DNA of 64,000 nt from Candidatus Rokuibacteriota bacterium (GTDB lineage: Bacteria > Methylomirabilota > Methylomirabilia > Rokubacteriales > CSP1-6): the NCBI GenBank assembly GCA_003220265.1, contig QHRW01000107.1:62001-126000 (forward strand), in the 5' to 3' direction. This document shows, piece after piece, positions 1 through 9,660 of the stretch. Below the pieces are notes generated by a model. That model saw only the letters and a list, made by a program, of their open reading frames with translations, ran no database searches and was not told the DNA's origin. Position 1 is the first letter of the stretch. Every line of letters begins with the position of its first letter. The position numbers and the translations under genes are program-made.

Positions 1-1
1 C

Positions 2-985
2 GACGAGGCGGTGCGCCGCATCGCCCCGCTCGCGCGCGCCACGTTCCGTCCCGAGGTCCTCGGCGGCATCGGCGCCTTCGCCGGCTTCGTGAAGGTACCG
101 GCGGGCTATACCGAGCCCGTGCTCGTGTCGTCCACCGACGGCGTCGGCACCAAGCTGAAGGTGGCATTCCTGGTGGACCGTCACGACACGGTGGGCATCG
201 ACCTCGTCGCCATGAGCGTCAACGACCTGCTGGTGCACGGCGCCGAGCCGCTCTACTTCCTCGACTACATCGGCATCCCGCGCCTGGACCCCGCGCGGGT
301 GGAGGCGATCGTGCGCGGCGTGGCCGAGGGCTGCCGCCAGGCCGGCTGCGCGCTCATCGGCGGCGAGACCGCCGAGCTGCCGGGACTCTACGCGCCCGGC
401 GAGTACGACCTCGCCGGCTTCGCGGTGGGCATCGTGGAGCGTGCGAAGATCGTCGACGGCGCCGCCGTGCGGCCGGGCGACGTCGTGCTGGGCCTCGCCT
501 CTTCCGGCCTGCACTCGAACGGCTACAGCCTGGCCCGGCGCATCGTCTTCGATCTGCTGAAGCTCGACGTCGACGCGCTTTTGCCCGGCACCGGCCGCAC
601 GGTCGGTGACGTGCTGCTGGAGCCGACGCGGATCTACGTGCGCGCGGTGCTGCCGGTGCGCGACGACGTCCACGCGATGGCCAACGTGACCGGCGGCGGC
701 ATCACCGGCAACCTGCCGCGCGTGCTTCCCGAGGGGTGCCGGGCGATCGTGCGGCCGCGGCGCTGGGCCTCGTCGGCGCCGCCAGTGTTCGCCGCCCTGC
801 GGGCAGCCGGGCGCGTGGAGGAGGCCGAGATGTTCCGCACGTTCAACATGGGTCTCGGCTACCTGCTCGTGCTGCCCGCCGATCGGGCCGATCGCGTGAC
901 GCGCGCGCTCACCGCCTCCGGCGAGACCGTCCACGCCATCGGCGAGATCGTCGCCGGCGAGCGCGGCGTGGAGCTCGTGGCATGA
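2..985 (+). CDS. purM: Phosphoribosylformylglycinamidine cyclo-ligase (AIR synthetase), 5' end outside window
   Basis: Catalyses ATP-dependent ring closure of FGAM to 5-aminoimidazole ribonucleotide, step 5 of de novo purine synthesis in the cytoplasm. The frame is open from the window edge (codons DEAVRRIAP) and matches the PurM N-terminal region; the family usually has about 15-20 more residues upstream, so the start lies outside. Visible PurM hallmarks are TFRPEVLGGIGAF, the STDGVGTKLK nucleotide loop, GAEPLYFLDYIG, GGETAELPGLY and the late NVTGGGITGNLPRVLP segment. The stop overlaps the next gene by ATGA. The identification is firm; only the missing start limits the entry. Confidence 0.97.
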   Translation, partial: DEAVRRIAPLARATFRPEVLGGIGAFAGFVKVPAGYTEPVLVSSTDGVGTKLKVAFLVDRHDTVGIDLVAMSVNDLLVHGAEPLYFLDYIGIPRLDPARVEAIVRGVAEGCRQAGCALIGGETAELPGLYAPGEYDLAGFAVGIVERAKIVDGAAVRPGDVVLGLASSGLHSNGYSLARRIVFDLLKLDVDALLPGTGRTVGDVLLEPTRIYVRAVLPVRDDVHAMANVTGGGITGNLPRVLPEGCRAIVRPRRWASSAPPVFAALRAAGRVEEAEMFRTFNMGLGYLLVLPADRADRVTRALTASGETVHAIGEIVAGERGVELVA

Positions 986-2274
986 CACGCATCGTCGTCC
1001 TCGGCGGCGGCTTCGGCGGCATCGAGGCGATGCGGGTGCTCGAGCGGAAGCTGGGCCACCGCGACGACGTCGAGCTGCTGCTGATCAGCGACAAGAACTA
1101 CCTGCTGTTCACGCCGCTCTTGCCGCAGGTGGCCTCCTCGCTGGTGGAGCCGCGGCACATCGTGCAGCCGATCCGCGACATCCGCGGCGCCGGCCGCTTC
1201 CGGTTCCGCCGCGACCGGGTGGAGCGCATCGACCTCGCCGCCCGTCGCGTGCTCCTGGCCGAGGGCGTGGCGGACTACGACCGCCTCGTGCTCGCGCTCG
1301 GCGGTGTCACGCCGACCTTCAACATCCCGGGCGTGGAGAGCCACGCGCTCGAGTACAAGGCCCTGGAGGACGCGATCCTCCTGCGCGATCACGTCATCGA
1401 TCTCGCCGAGCACGCCGACCACGAGCCCGACCCGGCCGCGCGCCGCCGGATGCTGACGGTGTGCGTCGTCGGCGGCGGCTACACAGGCGTCGAGCTGATC
1501 GCCGAGCTGCAGGACTTCTTCGAGTCCTACGTGGTCCCGCGCTATCGCGGCATCGATCCCGGCGATTACCGGCTGCTGCTGCTCGAGGCGGGGCAGGAGA
1601 TCCTGCGCGGCGTGCATCCCACGCTGGCCGAGAAGGCGCGCGAGAGTCTCTGGCACGAGGGCATCGAGATCCGTACGGGCGCCCGCGTGACGCGCGTCAC
1701 CGCCGGCGCGGTGGAGATCGAGGGCAGCGAGACGATCCCCGTCGGGCTGACGGTGTGGGCGGCCGGCGTGAAGGGGCACCCGACGCTGGCCGGCCTGGCC
1801 ACCGAGCGCGATCGCCTGGGCCGCGTGATCGTCAACGCGCACATGCGCCTGCCCGGGCATCCGGAGGTCTACGGCGTCGGCGACGCGATCACCATCGAGG
1901 GGCGGCCCGAGGCCTCCATCCCGATCATTCCGGCGGCGCTCGCCCACGCGCGGCTGGCCGCCGAGAACATCGTGGCCGAGCTGGCGGGCCGCCCGCCGCG
2001 GACGATCGAGTTCGCTCCGCAGGGCATGCTCGTCTCGCTCGGCGAGAAGCACGCGGTGGTCGAGGTCATGGGGGTGCGCTTCTCCGGGTATCCGGCGTGG
2101 CTGTTCTGGAACGCCCTGCACCTCTACAAGCTCGTCGGTCTCCGCAAGCAGGTGCAGGTGGCGCTGGACTGGTCGCTGGCGCGCTGGTTCCCGCGCGACT
2201 CGGCCATCATGCGGCAGCCCCAGCACTGCACCGTGTGCTGCCACACGCCGCAGGCCCGGCGGGACGCGGCGTGA
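982..2274 (+). CDS. ndh: Type II NADH dehydrogenase (NDH-2), FAD-dependent
   Basis: A 430-residue flavoprotein of the pyridine nucleotide-disulfide oxidoreductase fold that moves electrons from NADH to quinone without proton pumping, at the inner face of the membrane. The FAD Rossmann motif GGGFGGIEAM is at residues about 7-16, the NAD motif GGGYTGVELIAEL near 165, and a GVGDAI second FAD motif near 300. NYLLFTPLLPQVASS is a family signature. The start ATG overlaps the purM stop, and its own stop overlaps purN. A respiratory gene inside a purine operon is unusual. A quinone-linked relative such as a sulfide:quinone reductase is less likely, since the paired Cys pattern of SQR is not seen. Confidence 0.9.
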   Translation: MTRIVVLGGGFGGIEAMRVLERKLGHRDDVELLLISDKNYLLFTPLLPQVASSLVEPRHIVQPIRDIRGAGRFRFRRDRVERIDLAARRVLLAEGVADYDRLVLALGGVTPTFNIPGVESHALEYKALEDAILLRDHVIDLAEHADHEPDPAARRRMLTVCVVGGGYTGVELIAELQDFFESYVVPRYRGIDPGDYRLLLLEAGQEILRGVHPTLAEKARESLWHEGIEIRTGARVTRVTAGAVEIEGSETIPVGLTVWAAGVKGHPTLAGLATERDRLGRVIVNAHMRLPGHPEVYGVGDAITIEGRPEASIPIIPAALAHARLAAENIVAELAGRPPRTIEFAPQGMLVSLGEKHAVVEVMGVRFSGYPAWLFWNALHLYKLVGLRKQVQVALDWSLARWFPRDSAIMRQPQHCTVCCHTPQARRDAA

Positions 2275-2891
2275 GGCTGGCCCTCGGCGTCCTCGCCTCG
2301 GGGCGCGGCTCGAATCTGCAGGCGATCCTCGACGCCTGTGCGCGGCCGGACTTCCCGGCGCGCGTGGCCGTCGTCGTGTCCGATCGCGAGCGTGCGCCCG
2401 CGCTGGACCGCGCGCGGGCGGCCGGCGTCGAGACGCTCTGGCTCAATCCCAAGGACTTCGCCGACCGCGAGAGCTACGACACGGCGCTCGTGCGCGAGCT
2501 GGAGACGCGCGGCGTGGGGCTCGTCTGCCAGGCCGGGTGGATGCGCATCCTGTCAACCGTGTACGTCCGGGCCTTCCGCGGACGCGCCATGAACATCCAT
2601 CCCTCGCTGCTGCCCGCGTTCCCCGGCTTGCATCCCCACCGACAGGCGCTCGACCACGGCGTCAAGGTCTCGGGCGCCACCGTGCACTTCACCGACGAGG
2701 GAGTGGACACCGGCCCCATCATCGTGCAGGCTGCTGTGCCGGTGGAGCCCGGCGACACCGACGACACGCTGGCCGCGCGGGTCCTGACCGTGGAGCATCG
2801 CCTCTACCCGGAGGCGATCCGGCTGTTCGCCGAGGGACGCTTGCGGCTGGTGGGCCGGAAGGTGATCGTCAACCCGGAGGGCCGAGGATGA
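2271..2891 (+). CDS. purN: Phosphoribosylglycinamide formyltransferase
   Basis: A 206-residue GAR transformylase that transfers the formyl group of 10-formyl-THF to GAR. It opens with the phosphate loop LASGRGSNLQAIL (residues 8-20). The catalytic Asn and His are in MNIHPSLLPAFPG and the Asp in GVDTGPI. The GTG start is chosen because it sits in a GTGA overlap with ndh and directly precedes RLALGVLASGRG, the expected N-terminus. Length is normal. It is in tight register with purH downstream (ATGA overlap). Confidence 0.96.
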   Translation: MRLALGVLASGRGSNLQAILDACARPDFPARVAVVVSDRERAPALDRARAAGVETLWLNPKDFADRESYDTALVRELETRGVGLVCQAGWMRILSTVYVRAFRGRAMNIHPSLLPAFPGLHPHRQALDHGVKVSGATVHFTDEGVDTGPIIVQAAVPVEPGDTDDTLAARVLTVEHRLYPEAIRLFAEGRLRLVGRKVIVNPEGRG

Positions 2892-4474
2892 AGGTGCGGC
2901 GCGCCCTGGTCTCCGTGCACGACAAGACGGGCGTGGTGGAGTTCGCGCGCGCGCTGAGCACGCTCGGCGTCGAGATCGTCTCGACCGGCGGCACCGCGAA
3001 GCTGCTGCGCGACGCCGGCGTCGCGGTCCGTGACGTCGCCGACGTCACCGGATTTCCCGAGATGCTCGACGGCCGGGTGAAGACGCTGCACCCGAAGATC
3101 CACGGCGGCATCCTGGCGCGCCGCGACGTGCCCGCGCACCGCGAGGCGCTCGAGCGCCACGGCATCCCGCCCATCGACCTCGTGGTCGTGGCGCTCTATC
3201 CGTTCGAGGCCACCGTGGCCAGGCCGGGCGTCACGCTGCCCGAGGCGATCGAGCAGATCGACGTCGGCGGGCCCACGATGATCCGCGCCGCCGCCAAGAA
3301 CCACGGCAGCGTCGGCGTCGTCACGGACGCCTCGCAGTACCGCGCCGTCCTCGACGAGCTGAAGGCCAGCGGCGGCGAGCTCAGCGACGCCACGCGCTTC
3401 AGGCTGGCGCAGGAAGCGTTTCGCCGCACGGCTCAGTACGACGCGGCCATCGCGGCGTGGTTGCGCTCGCCAGGCGCAGTGCCCGCAGTGGACCAGAAGC
3501 AGCCCGACGAGTTCCCGCATCCGTTGCGGCTCGAAGCCGAGCGTGAGCTGAATCTCCGCTATGGCGAGAATCCGCACCAGACGGCGGCGTTCTACCGGGT
3601 GGTCGGCGCGCCGCCGATCGGGCTGGCGGCCATGAAGCAGCTGCACGGGCCCGAGCTCGGCTACAACAACGTGCTCGATTTCTCGGCGGCGCTCGGGCTG
3701 CTGCTGGAGTTCGACGAGCCGGCGGCGGTCGTGATCAAGCACACGAACCCCTGCGGCACCGCGCTCGGCGCCACGGTGGGCGAGGCGATGGCGCGGGCCA
3801 AGGCGTGCGACCCCGTCTCGATCTATGGCGGCATCGTCGGTGTCAACCGCACGCTCGACATGGCCGTCGTGCAGGCGCTGGCCGGCATCTTCGTGGAGAT
3901 CCTCTTCGCGCCGGCCTACGCGCCCGACGCGCTCGATGAGCTGCGGAAGACGAAGAAGAAGTGCCGCGTCTTCGAGGTGCCGTGCGATCGCGCCAGCCTG
4001 CCGGCGCGCCTGCCCGAGTACCGCAGCGTGCTCGGCGGCCTGCTCGCCCAGTCCACGGACCTGCCCGATCTCGATCCGGCCACGCTGAAGACGGTGACGA
4101 AGCGGGCGCCCACGGCGGCCGAGATGGCCGCCCTGCGCTTCGCCTGGCGCGTGGGCAAGCACGCCAAGTCCAACGCGATCGTGCTGACCACCGCGGATCA
4201 GGTGGTCGGTGTCGGCGCCGGCCAGATGAACCGCGTGGACTCGGCCCGCCTCGCGGTGATGCGGGCGCGCGAGGTGGGCCTGGCCACCGAGGGCGCCGTG
4301 TGCGCCTCCGACGCGTTCTTCCCGTTCCGCGATGGCTTCGACGTCGTGGCCGACGCGGGCGTCACGGCGGTGATCCAGCCCGGTGGCTCGCTGCGCGACC
4401 ACGAGGTGATCGCCGCCGCCGACGAGCGGGGGATCGCGATGGTGTTCACCGGGCTCCGCCATTTCCGGCACTGA
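2888..4474 (+). CDS. purH: Bifunctional AICAR transformylase / IMP cyclohydrolase
   Basis: A 528-residue cytoplasmic enzyme for the last two steps to IMP. The N-terminal MGS-like cyclohydrolase domain (about 1-195) shows [29 protein letters not shown] and [16 protein letters not shown]. The C-terminal transformylase domain carries [14 protein letters not shown], the catalytic KHTNPCG and the late [10 protein letters not shown] and [11 protein letters not shown] motifs. Length is typical. It overlaps purN by four bases. A 16-base gap separates it from the MerR-TPR gene. Confidence 0.97.
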   Translation: MKVRRALVSVHDKTGVVEFARALSTLGVEIVSTGGTAKLLRDAGVAVRDVADVTGFPEMLDGRVKTLHPKIHGGILARRDVPAHREALERHGIPPIDLVVVALYPFEATVARPGVTLPEAIEQIDVGGPTMIRAAAKNHGSVGVVTDASQYRAVLDELKASGGELSDATRFRLAQEAFRRTAQYDAAIAAWLRSPGAVPAVDQKQPDEFPHPLRLEAERELNLRYGENPHQTAAFYRVVGAPPIGLAAMKQLHGPELGYNNVLDFSAALGLLLEFDEPAAVVIKHTNPCGTALGATVGEAMARAKACDPVSIYGGIVGVNRTLDMAVVQALAGIFVEILFAPAYAPDALDELRKTKKKCRVFEVPCDRASLPARLPEYRSVLGGLLAQSTDLPDLDPATLKTVTKRAPTAAEMAALRFAWRVGKHAKSNAIVLTTADQVVGVGAGQMNRVDSARLAVMRAREVGLATEGAVCASDAFFPFRDGFDVVADAGVTAVIQPGGSLRDHEVIAAADERGIAMVFTGLRHFRH

Positions 4475-4490
4475 GCCGCCGCGCCCCGTC

Positions 4491-5390
4491 ATGAGCGGCC
4501 AGGCCGAGCGCATCTACGGCATGCGGGAGCTGACGCGCATCCTCACGCTCACCCCGAAGCGGATCGGCCAGCTCCGGCGCCTCGACCTGCTGCGCGGCGA
4601 GAGCGGCTACACGTTCCGCGATCTCCTCGCGCTGCGCGCGGCCGGCGCCCTGCTGGACGCGGGCGCCTCCGTACGCCAGATGCGCCTGGCCCTCGACGCG
4701 CTCCGCAAGCGCGACCCCGACCTCGTGCAGCCCCTCGCCGAGGTGCGCCTCGTGCTCGACGGCGGGCGGCTGCTCGCCCAGTCCGACCGCGTGAAGTTCG
4801 ACCCGCGCACCGGCCAGACGGTGCTCGACCTCGACACGCCGAGCCTGGAGCAGGCCGCCGCCGCCACGCTGGTGACCGGCCTGGTGCGCCCGCTGGCGCC
4901 GCCGGTCGAGCAGGCCGAGACGTGGTTCGAGCGCGCCAGCGAGTGGGACAGCGATCCCGCGCAGTGGGACGACGCGATCGACGCCTACCGCCGCGTGGTG
5001 GCGATCGACCCCACGTACGCGGCGGCCTGGAACAACCTCGGGCTGCTGCTGCACCGCATGGGGCGCTACGACGAGGCGCGCACGTCGTACGAGTCGGCCC
5101 TGGGCCAGGACCCGACCTGCTGCGAGGCGATCTACAACCTGGGCTCGCTCGCCGAGGACCGCGGCGAGCTGGAGGAAGCCGTGCGCTGCTACCGCCAGGC
5201 GCTCGCGCTGTCGCCCGACTACGGCGACGCCCACTTCAACCTGGCCGGCGCTCTGGCGCGCTCGGGCCGCGCCGACGAGGCCGTCGGCCACTGGCAGCGC
5301 TATCTCGAGCTCGACGCCGGCAGCCCGTGGGCGCGCATCGCGCGCGCGCACCTCGAAGTGCTCGACCCGCCGGCGGCGCCCAACGAATGA
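4491..5390 (+). CDS. MerR-type DNA-binding domain fused to TPR repeats
   Basis: A 299-residue protein with two recognisable parts. Residues 8-75 look like a MerR winged helix ([20 protein letters not shown], then [21 protein letters not shown]). Residues about 145-285 form three to four tetratricopeptide repeats ([42 protein letters not shown] and two more copies). The family is seen as a predicted regulator or scaffold; no effector-binding domain of classical MerR proteins is visible. It sits inside the purine operon and its stop overlaps the purD start (ATGA), so it may be co-produced with PurD. A role in controlling the operon is only inference. Confidence 0.85.
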   Translation: MSGQAERIYGMRELTRILTLTPKRIGQLRRLDLLRGESGYTFRDLLALRAAGALLDAGASVRQMRLALDALRKRDPDLVQPLAEVRLVLDGGRLLAQSDRVKFDPRTGQTVLDLDTPSLEQAAAATLVTGLVRPLAPPVEQAETWFERASEWDSDPAQWDDAIDAYRRVVAIDPTYAAAWNNLGLLLHRMGRYDEARTSYESALGQDPTCCEAIYNLGSLAEDRGELEEAVRCYRQALALSPDYGDAHFNLAGALARSGRADEAVGHWQRYLELDAGSPWARIARAHLEVLDPPAAPNE

Positions 5391-6676
5391 GGATCCTCCT
5401 CGTCGGCGGCGGCGGCCGCGAGCACGCCCTGGCCTGGAAGATCGCGCAGAGCCCGCTGGTGGAGCACCTGTGGGCGGCCCCCGGCAATCCCGGCATCGCC
5501 AAGCACGCGCGCTGTCTCGACCTCGCCGTGGACGACGTGGATGGCCTCGCCGGGTTCGCGACGGGCCACGACGTGGACCTCGTCGTCGTCGGTCCCGAGG
5601 CGCCGCTCGTCGCCGGCCTCGCCGATTCGCTGCGCGCGCACGGCCTGGCGGTCTTCGGCCCGAGCAAGGCGGCCGCCGCCATCGAGGGCTCCAAGGCCTT
5701 CGCGAAGGACCTGATGGCCCGCCACGGCATCCCGACCGCGCGCTTCGCGACGCACACCGATCCCGCCGTCGCGCGCCGCTATTGCCGCGAGCTCGGCGCC
5801 CCGCTGGTCGTCAAGACCGACGGCCTCGCGGCCGGCAAGGGTGCCATCGTGTGCCGCACGCTGGAGGAGGCCGACGAGGCCATCGCGCAGTGCCTGGAGC
5901 GGCGCGCGTTCGGCGCCTCCGGCGCGACTGTCGTCGTCGAGGAGTTCCTGCACGGCCCCGAGGTCTCGTACTTCGTGCTGGTGAGCGGGCGGCAGGCGAT
6001 CCCGGTGGACGCCGCACAGGACCACAAGACGATCTTCGACGACGACCGCGGGCCGAACACGGGCGGGATGGGCGCGTTGGCGCCGGTGGCCGCGTTCGAC
6101 GCCGCGATGCAGGCGCGCGTGACGGCGAGCATCGTCGAGCCGACCATCCGCGCGCTGGCCGACGAGGGCGCGCCCTACCAGGGCGCGCTCTACGTGGGGC
6201 TCATGCTCACGAAGGAAGGGCCGAAGGTCGTCGAGTTCAACTGCCGCTTCGGCGATCCGGAGTGCCAGGTCCTCATGGTACGCATGCAGGACGATCTCGT
6301 CCCGCTGCTCGGGGCCGTGGCCCGCGCCGAGAGGCTGCCATCGCCGAAGCCCTGGAACGCGACGGGCCGGCCGGCCGTGTGCGTCAACGTGGCCTCGCCC
6401 GGGTATCCCGGCCCGTATCCGACCGGGGCGGAGATCACCGGCCTCGTCGATGCCTCCGCGATTCCCGGCGTCGAGGTCTTCCAGGCCGGCACCGCGCGGC
6501 GCGACGGCCGCCTCGTCACCGCGGGTGGGCGCGTGCTGGGCGTGACGGCGGTCGCCGACGATCTCGCGGCGGCGATCGCGGCCGCCTACGAGGGCGTACG
6601 CCGGATCCACTTCGAGGGCATGCAGTACCGCACCGACATCGGGCGCCGCGCGCTCGGGGAGGCGGGAGGCCGGTGA
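5387..6676 (+). CDS. purD: Phosphoribosylamine-glycine ligase (GAR synthetase)
   Basis: A 429-residue ATP-grasp ligase that joins glycine to phosphoribosylamine, step 2 of purine synthesis. The N-terminus [19 protein letters not shown] is diagnostic, followed by the [12 protein letters not shown] loop, the [10 protein letters not shown] segment, ATP-grasp strands around [33 protein letters not shown], and the metal-binding [14 protein letters not shown]. Start by ATGA overlap with the MerR-TPR gene; stop overlaps purE through GTGA. Length and domain order are normal. Confidence 0.97.
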   Translation: MRILLVGGGGREHALAWKIAQSPLVEHLWAAPGNPGIAKHARCLDLAVDDVDGLAGFATGHDVDLVVVGPEAPLVAGLADSLRAHGLAVFGPSKAAAAIEGSKAFAKDLMARHGIPTARFATHTDPAVARRYCRELGAPLVVKTDGLAAGKGAIVCRTLEEADEAIAQCLERRAFGASGATVVVEEFLHGPEVSYFVLVSGRQAIPVDAAQDHKTIFDDDRGPNTGGMGALAPVAAFDAAMQARVTASIVEPTIRALADEGAPYQGALYVGLMLTKEGPKVVEFNCRFGDPECQVLMVRMQDDLVPLLGAVARAERLPSPKPWNATGRPAVCVNVASPGYPGPYPTGAEITGLVDASAIPGVEVFQAGTARRDGRLVTAGGRVLGVTAVADDLAAAIAAAYEGVRRIHFEGMQYRTDIGRRALGEAGGR

Positions 6677-7194
6677 CGAGTCCCGTACGCGTCGGCATCG
6701 TGCTCGGCAGCGACTCCGATCTCGAGACGATGATGGACACCGTCAAGATCCTCGAGAGTCTCGACATCGGCTACGAGGTGGTCGTCGCTTCCGCCCATCG
6801 CACGCCGCGCCGCACCGAAGAGTGGGCGAGCAGCGCGGCCGACCGCGGCCTGCGCGTGCTCATCGCCGCCGCCGGCGGCGCCGCCGCGCTGCCCGGGGTC
6901 GTCGCCGCCTTCTCCTCGCTGCCGGTCATCGGCGTGCCGCTCGCGGCCACCACGCTCAACGGCCTCGACGCGCTGCTCTCGATCGTGCAGATGCCGAAGG
7001 GCGTGCCGGTGGCGACGGTCGCCATCGGCGCGTGGGGCGCCGCCAACGCGGCGATCCTGGCCGCCCAGATCCTCTCGGTCGCCGACGCCGAGCTGGGCAA
7101 GCGCCTGGCCGCCTATCGCAAGCGGCTCTCCGACGAGGTGGACGAGCGCGCACGCCGGGTCGCCGACAAGCTCAAGTCGCGCTCGGGCGGGTGA
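6673..7194 (+). CDS. purE: N5-carboxyaminoimidazole ribonucleotide mutase, class I PurE
   Basis: A 173-residue mutase converting N5-CAIR to CAIR. Shows the GSDSDLETM phosphate-binding loop (residues 11-19), the SAHRTPRR loop with the catalytic His, and [14 protein letters not shown]. The GTG start is set by the GTGA overlap with purD and the position of the first beta strand [11 protein letters not shown]. No purK is visible in the window, so the partner N5-CAIR synthetase must be elsewhere. Stop overlaps tsaC (GTGA). Confidence 0.95.
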   Translation: MTSPVRVGIVLGSDSDLETMMDTVKILESLDIGYEVVVASAHRTPRRTEEWASSAADRGLRVLIAAAGGAAALPGVVAAFSSLPVIGVPLAATTLNGLDALLSIVQMPKGVPVATVAIGAWGAANAAILAAQILSVADAELGKRLAAYRKRLSDEVDERARRVADKLKSRSGG

Positions 7195-7799
7195 CGAGGC
7201 TCGTCGCCGTCGATCGGGATGCGGCGCCGGCGGCGGCGATCAGCGAGGCGGCTGCGGCGCTCCGCGCCGGCGGGCTCGTCGCCTTTCCCACGGAGACGTT
7301 CTATGGGCTGGGCGCGGCCGCGCTGCAGCCCGCCGCCGTCCGCCGCATCTTCGAGGTCAAGGGCCGCCCCGACGACAGGCCGCTGCTCGTGCTCGTGGAT
7401 TCCGTCGTCATGGCCGCGGAGGTCGCGCGTGAAATCCCGCCGCGCGCCCGCGCGCTGATGGAGCGCCACTGGCCGGGCGCGTTGACGCTCGTCCTGCCGG
7501 CGAGCCCGCGCGTGCCTGCGGAAGTGACGGCCGGCTCGGGCACCGTCGGCGTGCGGCTCTCGGCCCACCCCGTGGCCCGCGCGCTCGTCACCGCGCTCGG
7601 CGGGCCGATCACCGCGCCCAGTGCGAACCCGACAGGGCGCGAGCCGCCCACGACCGCCGCCGAGGTGGTCGCCTACTTCGGCGACGAGCTCGCGCTCGTG
7701 CTCGACGGCGGGCCCACGCCCGGCGGTGCGCCCTCCACCGTCCTCGACGTCAGCGTCGATCCGCCGCGCGTGATCCGCGCCGGCGCCGTGAGGATCTGA
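7191..7799 (+). CDS. tsaC: L-threonylcarbamoyladenylate synthase (Sua5/YrdC family)
   Basis: A 202-residue enzyme that makes threonylcarbamoyl-AMP for the t6A37 modification of ANN-decoding tRNAs. Family motifs: GGLVAFPTETFYGLGA (residues about 27-42), KGRPDDRPLLVLV, WPGALTLVLP, VGVRLSAHP and ITAPSANPTG. It is the short YrdC-only form; the Sua5 C-terminal domain is absent. The GTG start lies in a GTGA overlap with purE. The partner tsaB occurs at 15.2 kb on the same strand. Confidence 0.93.
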   Translation: MTRLVAVDRDAAPAAAISEAAAALRAGGLVAFPTETFYGLGAAALQPAAVRRIFEVKGRPDDRPLLVLVDSVVMAAEVAREIPPRARALMERHWPGALTLVLPASPRVPAEVTAGSGTVGVRLSAHPVARALVTALGGPITAPSANPTGREPPTTAAEVVAYFGDELALVLDGGPTPGGAPSTVLDVSVDPPRVIRAGAVRI

Positions 7800-7802
7800 G
7801 AC

Positions 7803-8399
7803 TTGCGCGTCACGGGCGTCATCCAGGCCGGCGGCAAGAGCACGCGCATGGGCGGGGAGCCGAAAGCGCTGCTCGAGCTGGGCGGCCGGCGCATCGTCGA
7901 GCGGGTGCTGGACGCGATCGCCCCGGTCGTGGACGATGTGCTCATCGTGACCAACACGCCCGAGCTCTACGGCTTCCTCGGCCTGCCCATGGTGGCCGAC
8001 GTCTATCCCGATCACGGCTCGCTCGGCGGCATCTTCACCGGGCTCCGGGCCGCGCGCGGCGAGGCCGCGTTCACCGTCGCCTGCGACATGCCGTTCCTGC
8101 ATCCCGAAGTGGCGCGCCTGGTCGTGGAACGGGCGGGCGAGGGCGACGTCGTGATTCCGCGCGTGGGCGCGCAGCTCGAGACGCTGCACGCGCTCTACGC
8201 CAAGGCGTGCCTGCCGTCGATCGAGACGCGCCTGAAGGCGGGCCGGCTGAAGATCGTGGGCTTCTTCGAGGACGTCCGCGTGGTGGAGATCGACGAGGCC
8301 GAGGTGGCCCGCCACCGCGCGCCCGACGTCGTGTTCATGAACGTCAACACGCCCGAGGAGCTCGCGCGGGCGCGCGCGCTGGCGGCCCGGCTCGGCTGA
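7803..8399 (+). CDS. mobA: Molybdenum cofactor guanylyltransferase
   Basis: A 198-residue nucleotidyltransferase that attaches GMP from GTP to molybdopterin. The N-terminal GTP loop reads VIQAGGKSTRMGGEPKALLEL (within residues 5-25). VACDMPFLHPE holds the metal-binding Asp, and FMNVNTPEEL is the usual C-terminal motif. The start is TTG at 7803, three bases after the tsaC stop, because the first strand would be lost with any later start. A relation to other MobA-like sugar or CTP transferases is possible, but the TRMGG loop and C-terminal motif favour MobA. Confidence 0.88.
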   Translation: MRVTGVIQAGGKSTRMGGEPKALLELGGRRIVERVLDAIAPVVDDVLIVTNTPELYGFLGLPMVADVYPDHGSLGGIFTGLRAARGEAAFTVACDMPFLHPEVARLVVERAGEGDVVIPRVGAQLETLHALYAKACLPSIETRLKAGRLKIVGFFEDVRVVEIDEAEVARHRAPDVVFMNVNTPEELARARALAARLG

Positions 8400-8405
8400 C
8401 CCACC

Positions 8406-9596
8406 ATGCCGCTGCGTCCCGTCGTCGTCGTCCACTACCACGAGATCAGCCTCAAGCGCGGCAACCGCCCGCTCTTCCTGCGCCACCTCGCGCGGAATCT
8501 CCGCAGCGCCATCGCCGACCTCGGGCCGGCCACGGTGCGCCAGCGGCCGGGGCGCATCGTGCTCGACCTCGACGGCCACCCGCAGCCGGAGGCCGTCTGC
8601 GAGCGCGTGCAGCGCGTGTGCGGCGTGGCCAGCGTCTCGCTCGGCTACCGGACGTCCTCGACGCTGTCCGCGATGCAGAGCCTCATCGGCCGCCTCGTCG
8701 AGGGCCAGACGTTCGACTCCTTCCGCATCACGGCGCGCCGGGCGTTCAAGACGTACCCCATGTCGAGCGTCGAGCTGAATCGCGCGCTGGGCGCCTTCGT
8801 GCTGGAGCGCGTGAAGACGCGCGTCGATCTCGAGCACCCGGCCGTCGAGATCGCGGTCGAGGTCCTGCCCGACGAGGCCTTCGTGTCGCTGGACCGGCGG
8901 CCGGGACCCGGCGGACTGCCGGTGGGCGCCGGTGGCACGGTCGCCGCGCTCATCTCGGGCGGCATCGACTCGCCGGTGGCGGCGTGGCGCATGATGAAGC
9001 GCGGCTGCCGCGTGGTCTTCGTGCACTTCCACAGCGTGCCCTACCTGCCCGACACCTCGCAGGTGAAGGTGCGGGCGCTCGTCGAGCGGCTGACCCAGTG
9101 GCAGTACGCCTCGCGCCTGCACCTGGTGCCTTTCGGCGAGATCCAGCGCGAGGTCGTGCTCTCGGTGCCGCCGCCGGCGCGCGTGGTCGTCTACCGGAGG
9201 CTGATGATCCGCATCGCCGAAGCGATCGCCCGCGCCAGCGGTGCGCTGGCGCTGGCCACCGGCGAGAGCCTGGGGCAGGTGGCCTCCCAGACGCTCGAGA
9301 ACGTCGCGACGATCGACGCCGCCGCGCGGATGCCGGTCCTGCGACCGCTCATCGGCACCGACAAGCTCGAGATCACCGACGAGGCCAAGCGCCTGGGGAC
9401 CTTCGAGACCTCCATCGAGCCCGACGCCGACTGCTGCACGCTGTTCGTCCCCAAGCACCCGGCCACGCGCATGACGCCCGCCGAGGCGGATGCGCTCGAG
9501 GCGCGCCTGGACGTCGATCGGCTGGTCGCCGCCGGGGTGGACGGGGCGGCTGTCGAGACGTTCGCCTTCCCGGGGGGTGTCGCGGCGTCCCGGTGA
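8406..9596 (+). CDS. thiI: tRNA 4-thiouridine sulfurtransferase ThiI (no rhodanese domain)
   Basis: A 396-residue protein with an N-terminal ferredoxin-like/THUMP region ([21 protein letters not shown]; later [14 protein letters not shown]) and an adenylating PP-loop domain whose pyrophosphate motif is [17 protein letters not shown]. It activates U8 of tRNA by AMP for sulfur insertion and may serve thiamine biosynthesis. The C-terminal [16 protein letters not shown] region is conserved in ThiI. The enterobacterial C-terminal rhodanese domain is missing, as in many other bacteria. Four-to-six base spacing to mobA marks the same operon. It is the last gene before the glyA promoter. Confidence 0.93.
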   Translation: MPLRPVVVVHYHEISLKRGNRPLFLRHLARNLRSAIADLGPATVRQRPGRIVLDLDGHPQPEAVCERVQRVCGVASVSLGYRTSSTLSAMQSLIGRLVEGQTFDSFRITARRAFKTYPMSSVELNRALGAFVLERVKTRVDLEHPAVEIAVEVLPDEAFVSLDRRPGPGGLPVGAGGTVAALISGGIDSPVAAWRMMKRGCRVVFVHFHSVPYLPDTSQVKVRALVERLTQWQYASRLHLVPFGEIQREVVLSVPPPARVVVYRRLMIRIAEAIARASGALALATGESLGQVASQTLENVATIDAAARMPVLRPLIGTDKLEITDEAKRLGTFETSIEPDADCCTLFVPKHPATRMTPAEADALEARLDVDRLVAAGVDGAAVETFAFPGGVAASR

Positions 9597-9625
9597 CCCC
9601 GGGGCCTGCCCATCATCTAGTAACC

Positions 9626-9654
9626 TTGACGCCGGGGGCCACAATCGGTATGGT
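9626..9654 (+). promoter_or_regulatory. glyA promoter, predicted leaderless
   Basis: TTGACG (9626-9631), a 17-base spacer and TATGGT (9649-9654) make a good sigma70-type promoter. The expected start point, 6-7 bases after the -10, falls on the A of the glyA ATG at 9661, and no Shine-Dalgarno precedes that ATG. Confidence 0.65.
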
Positions 9655-9660
9655 CTCGAT

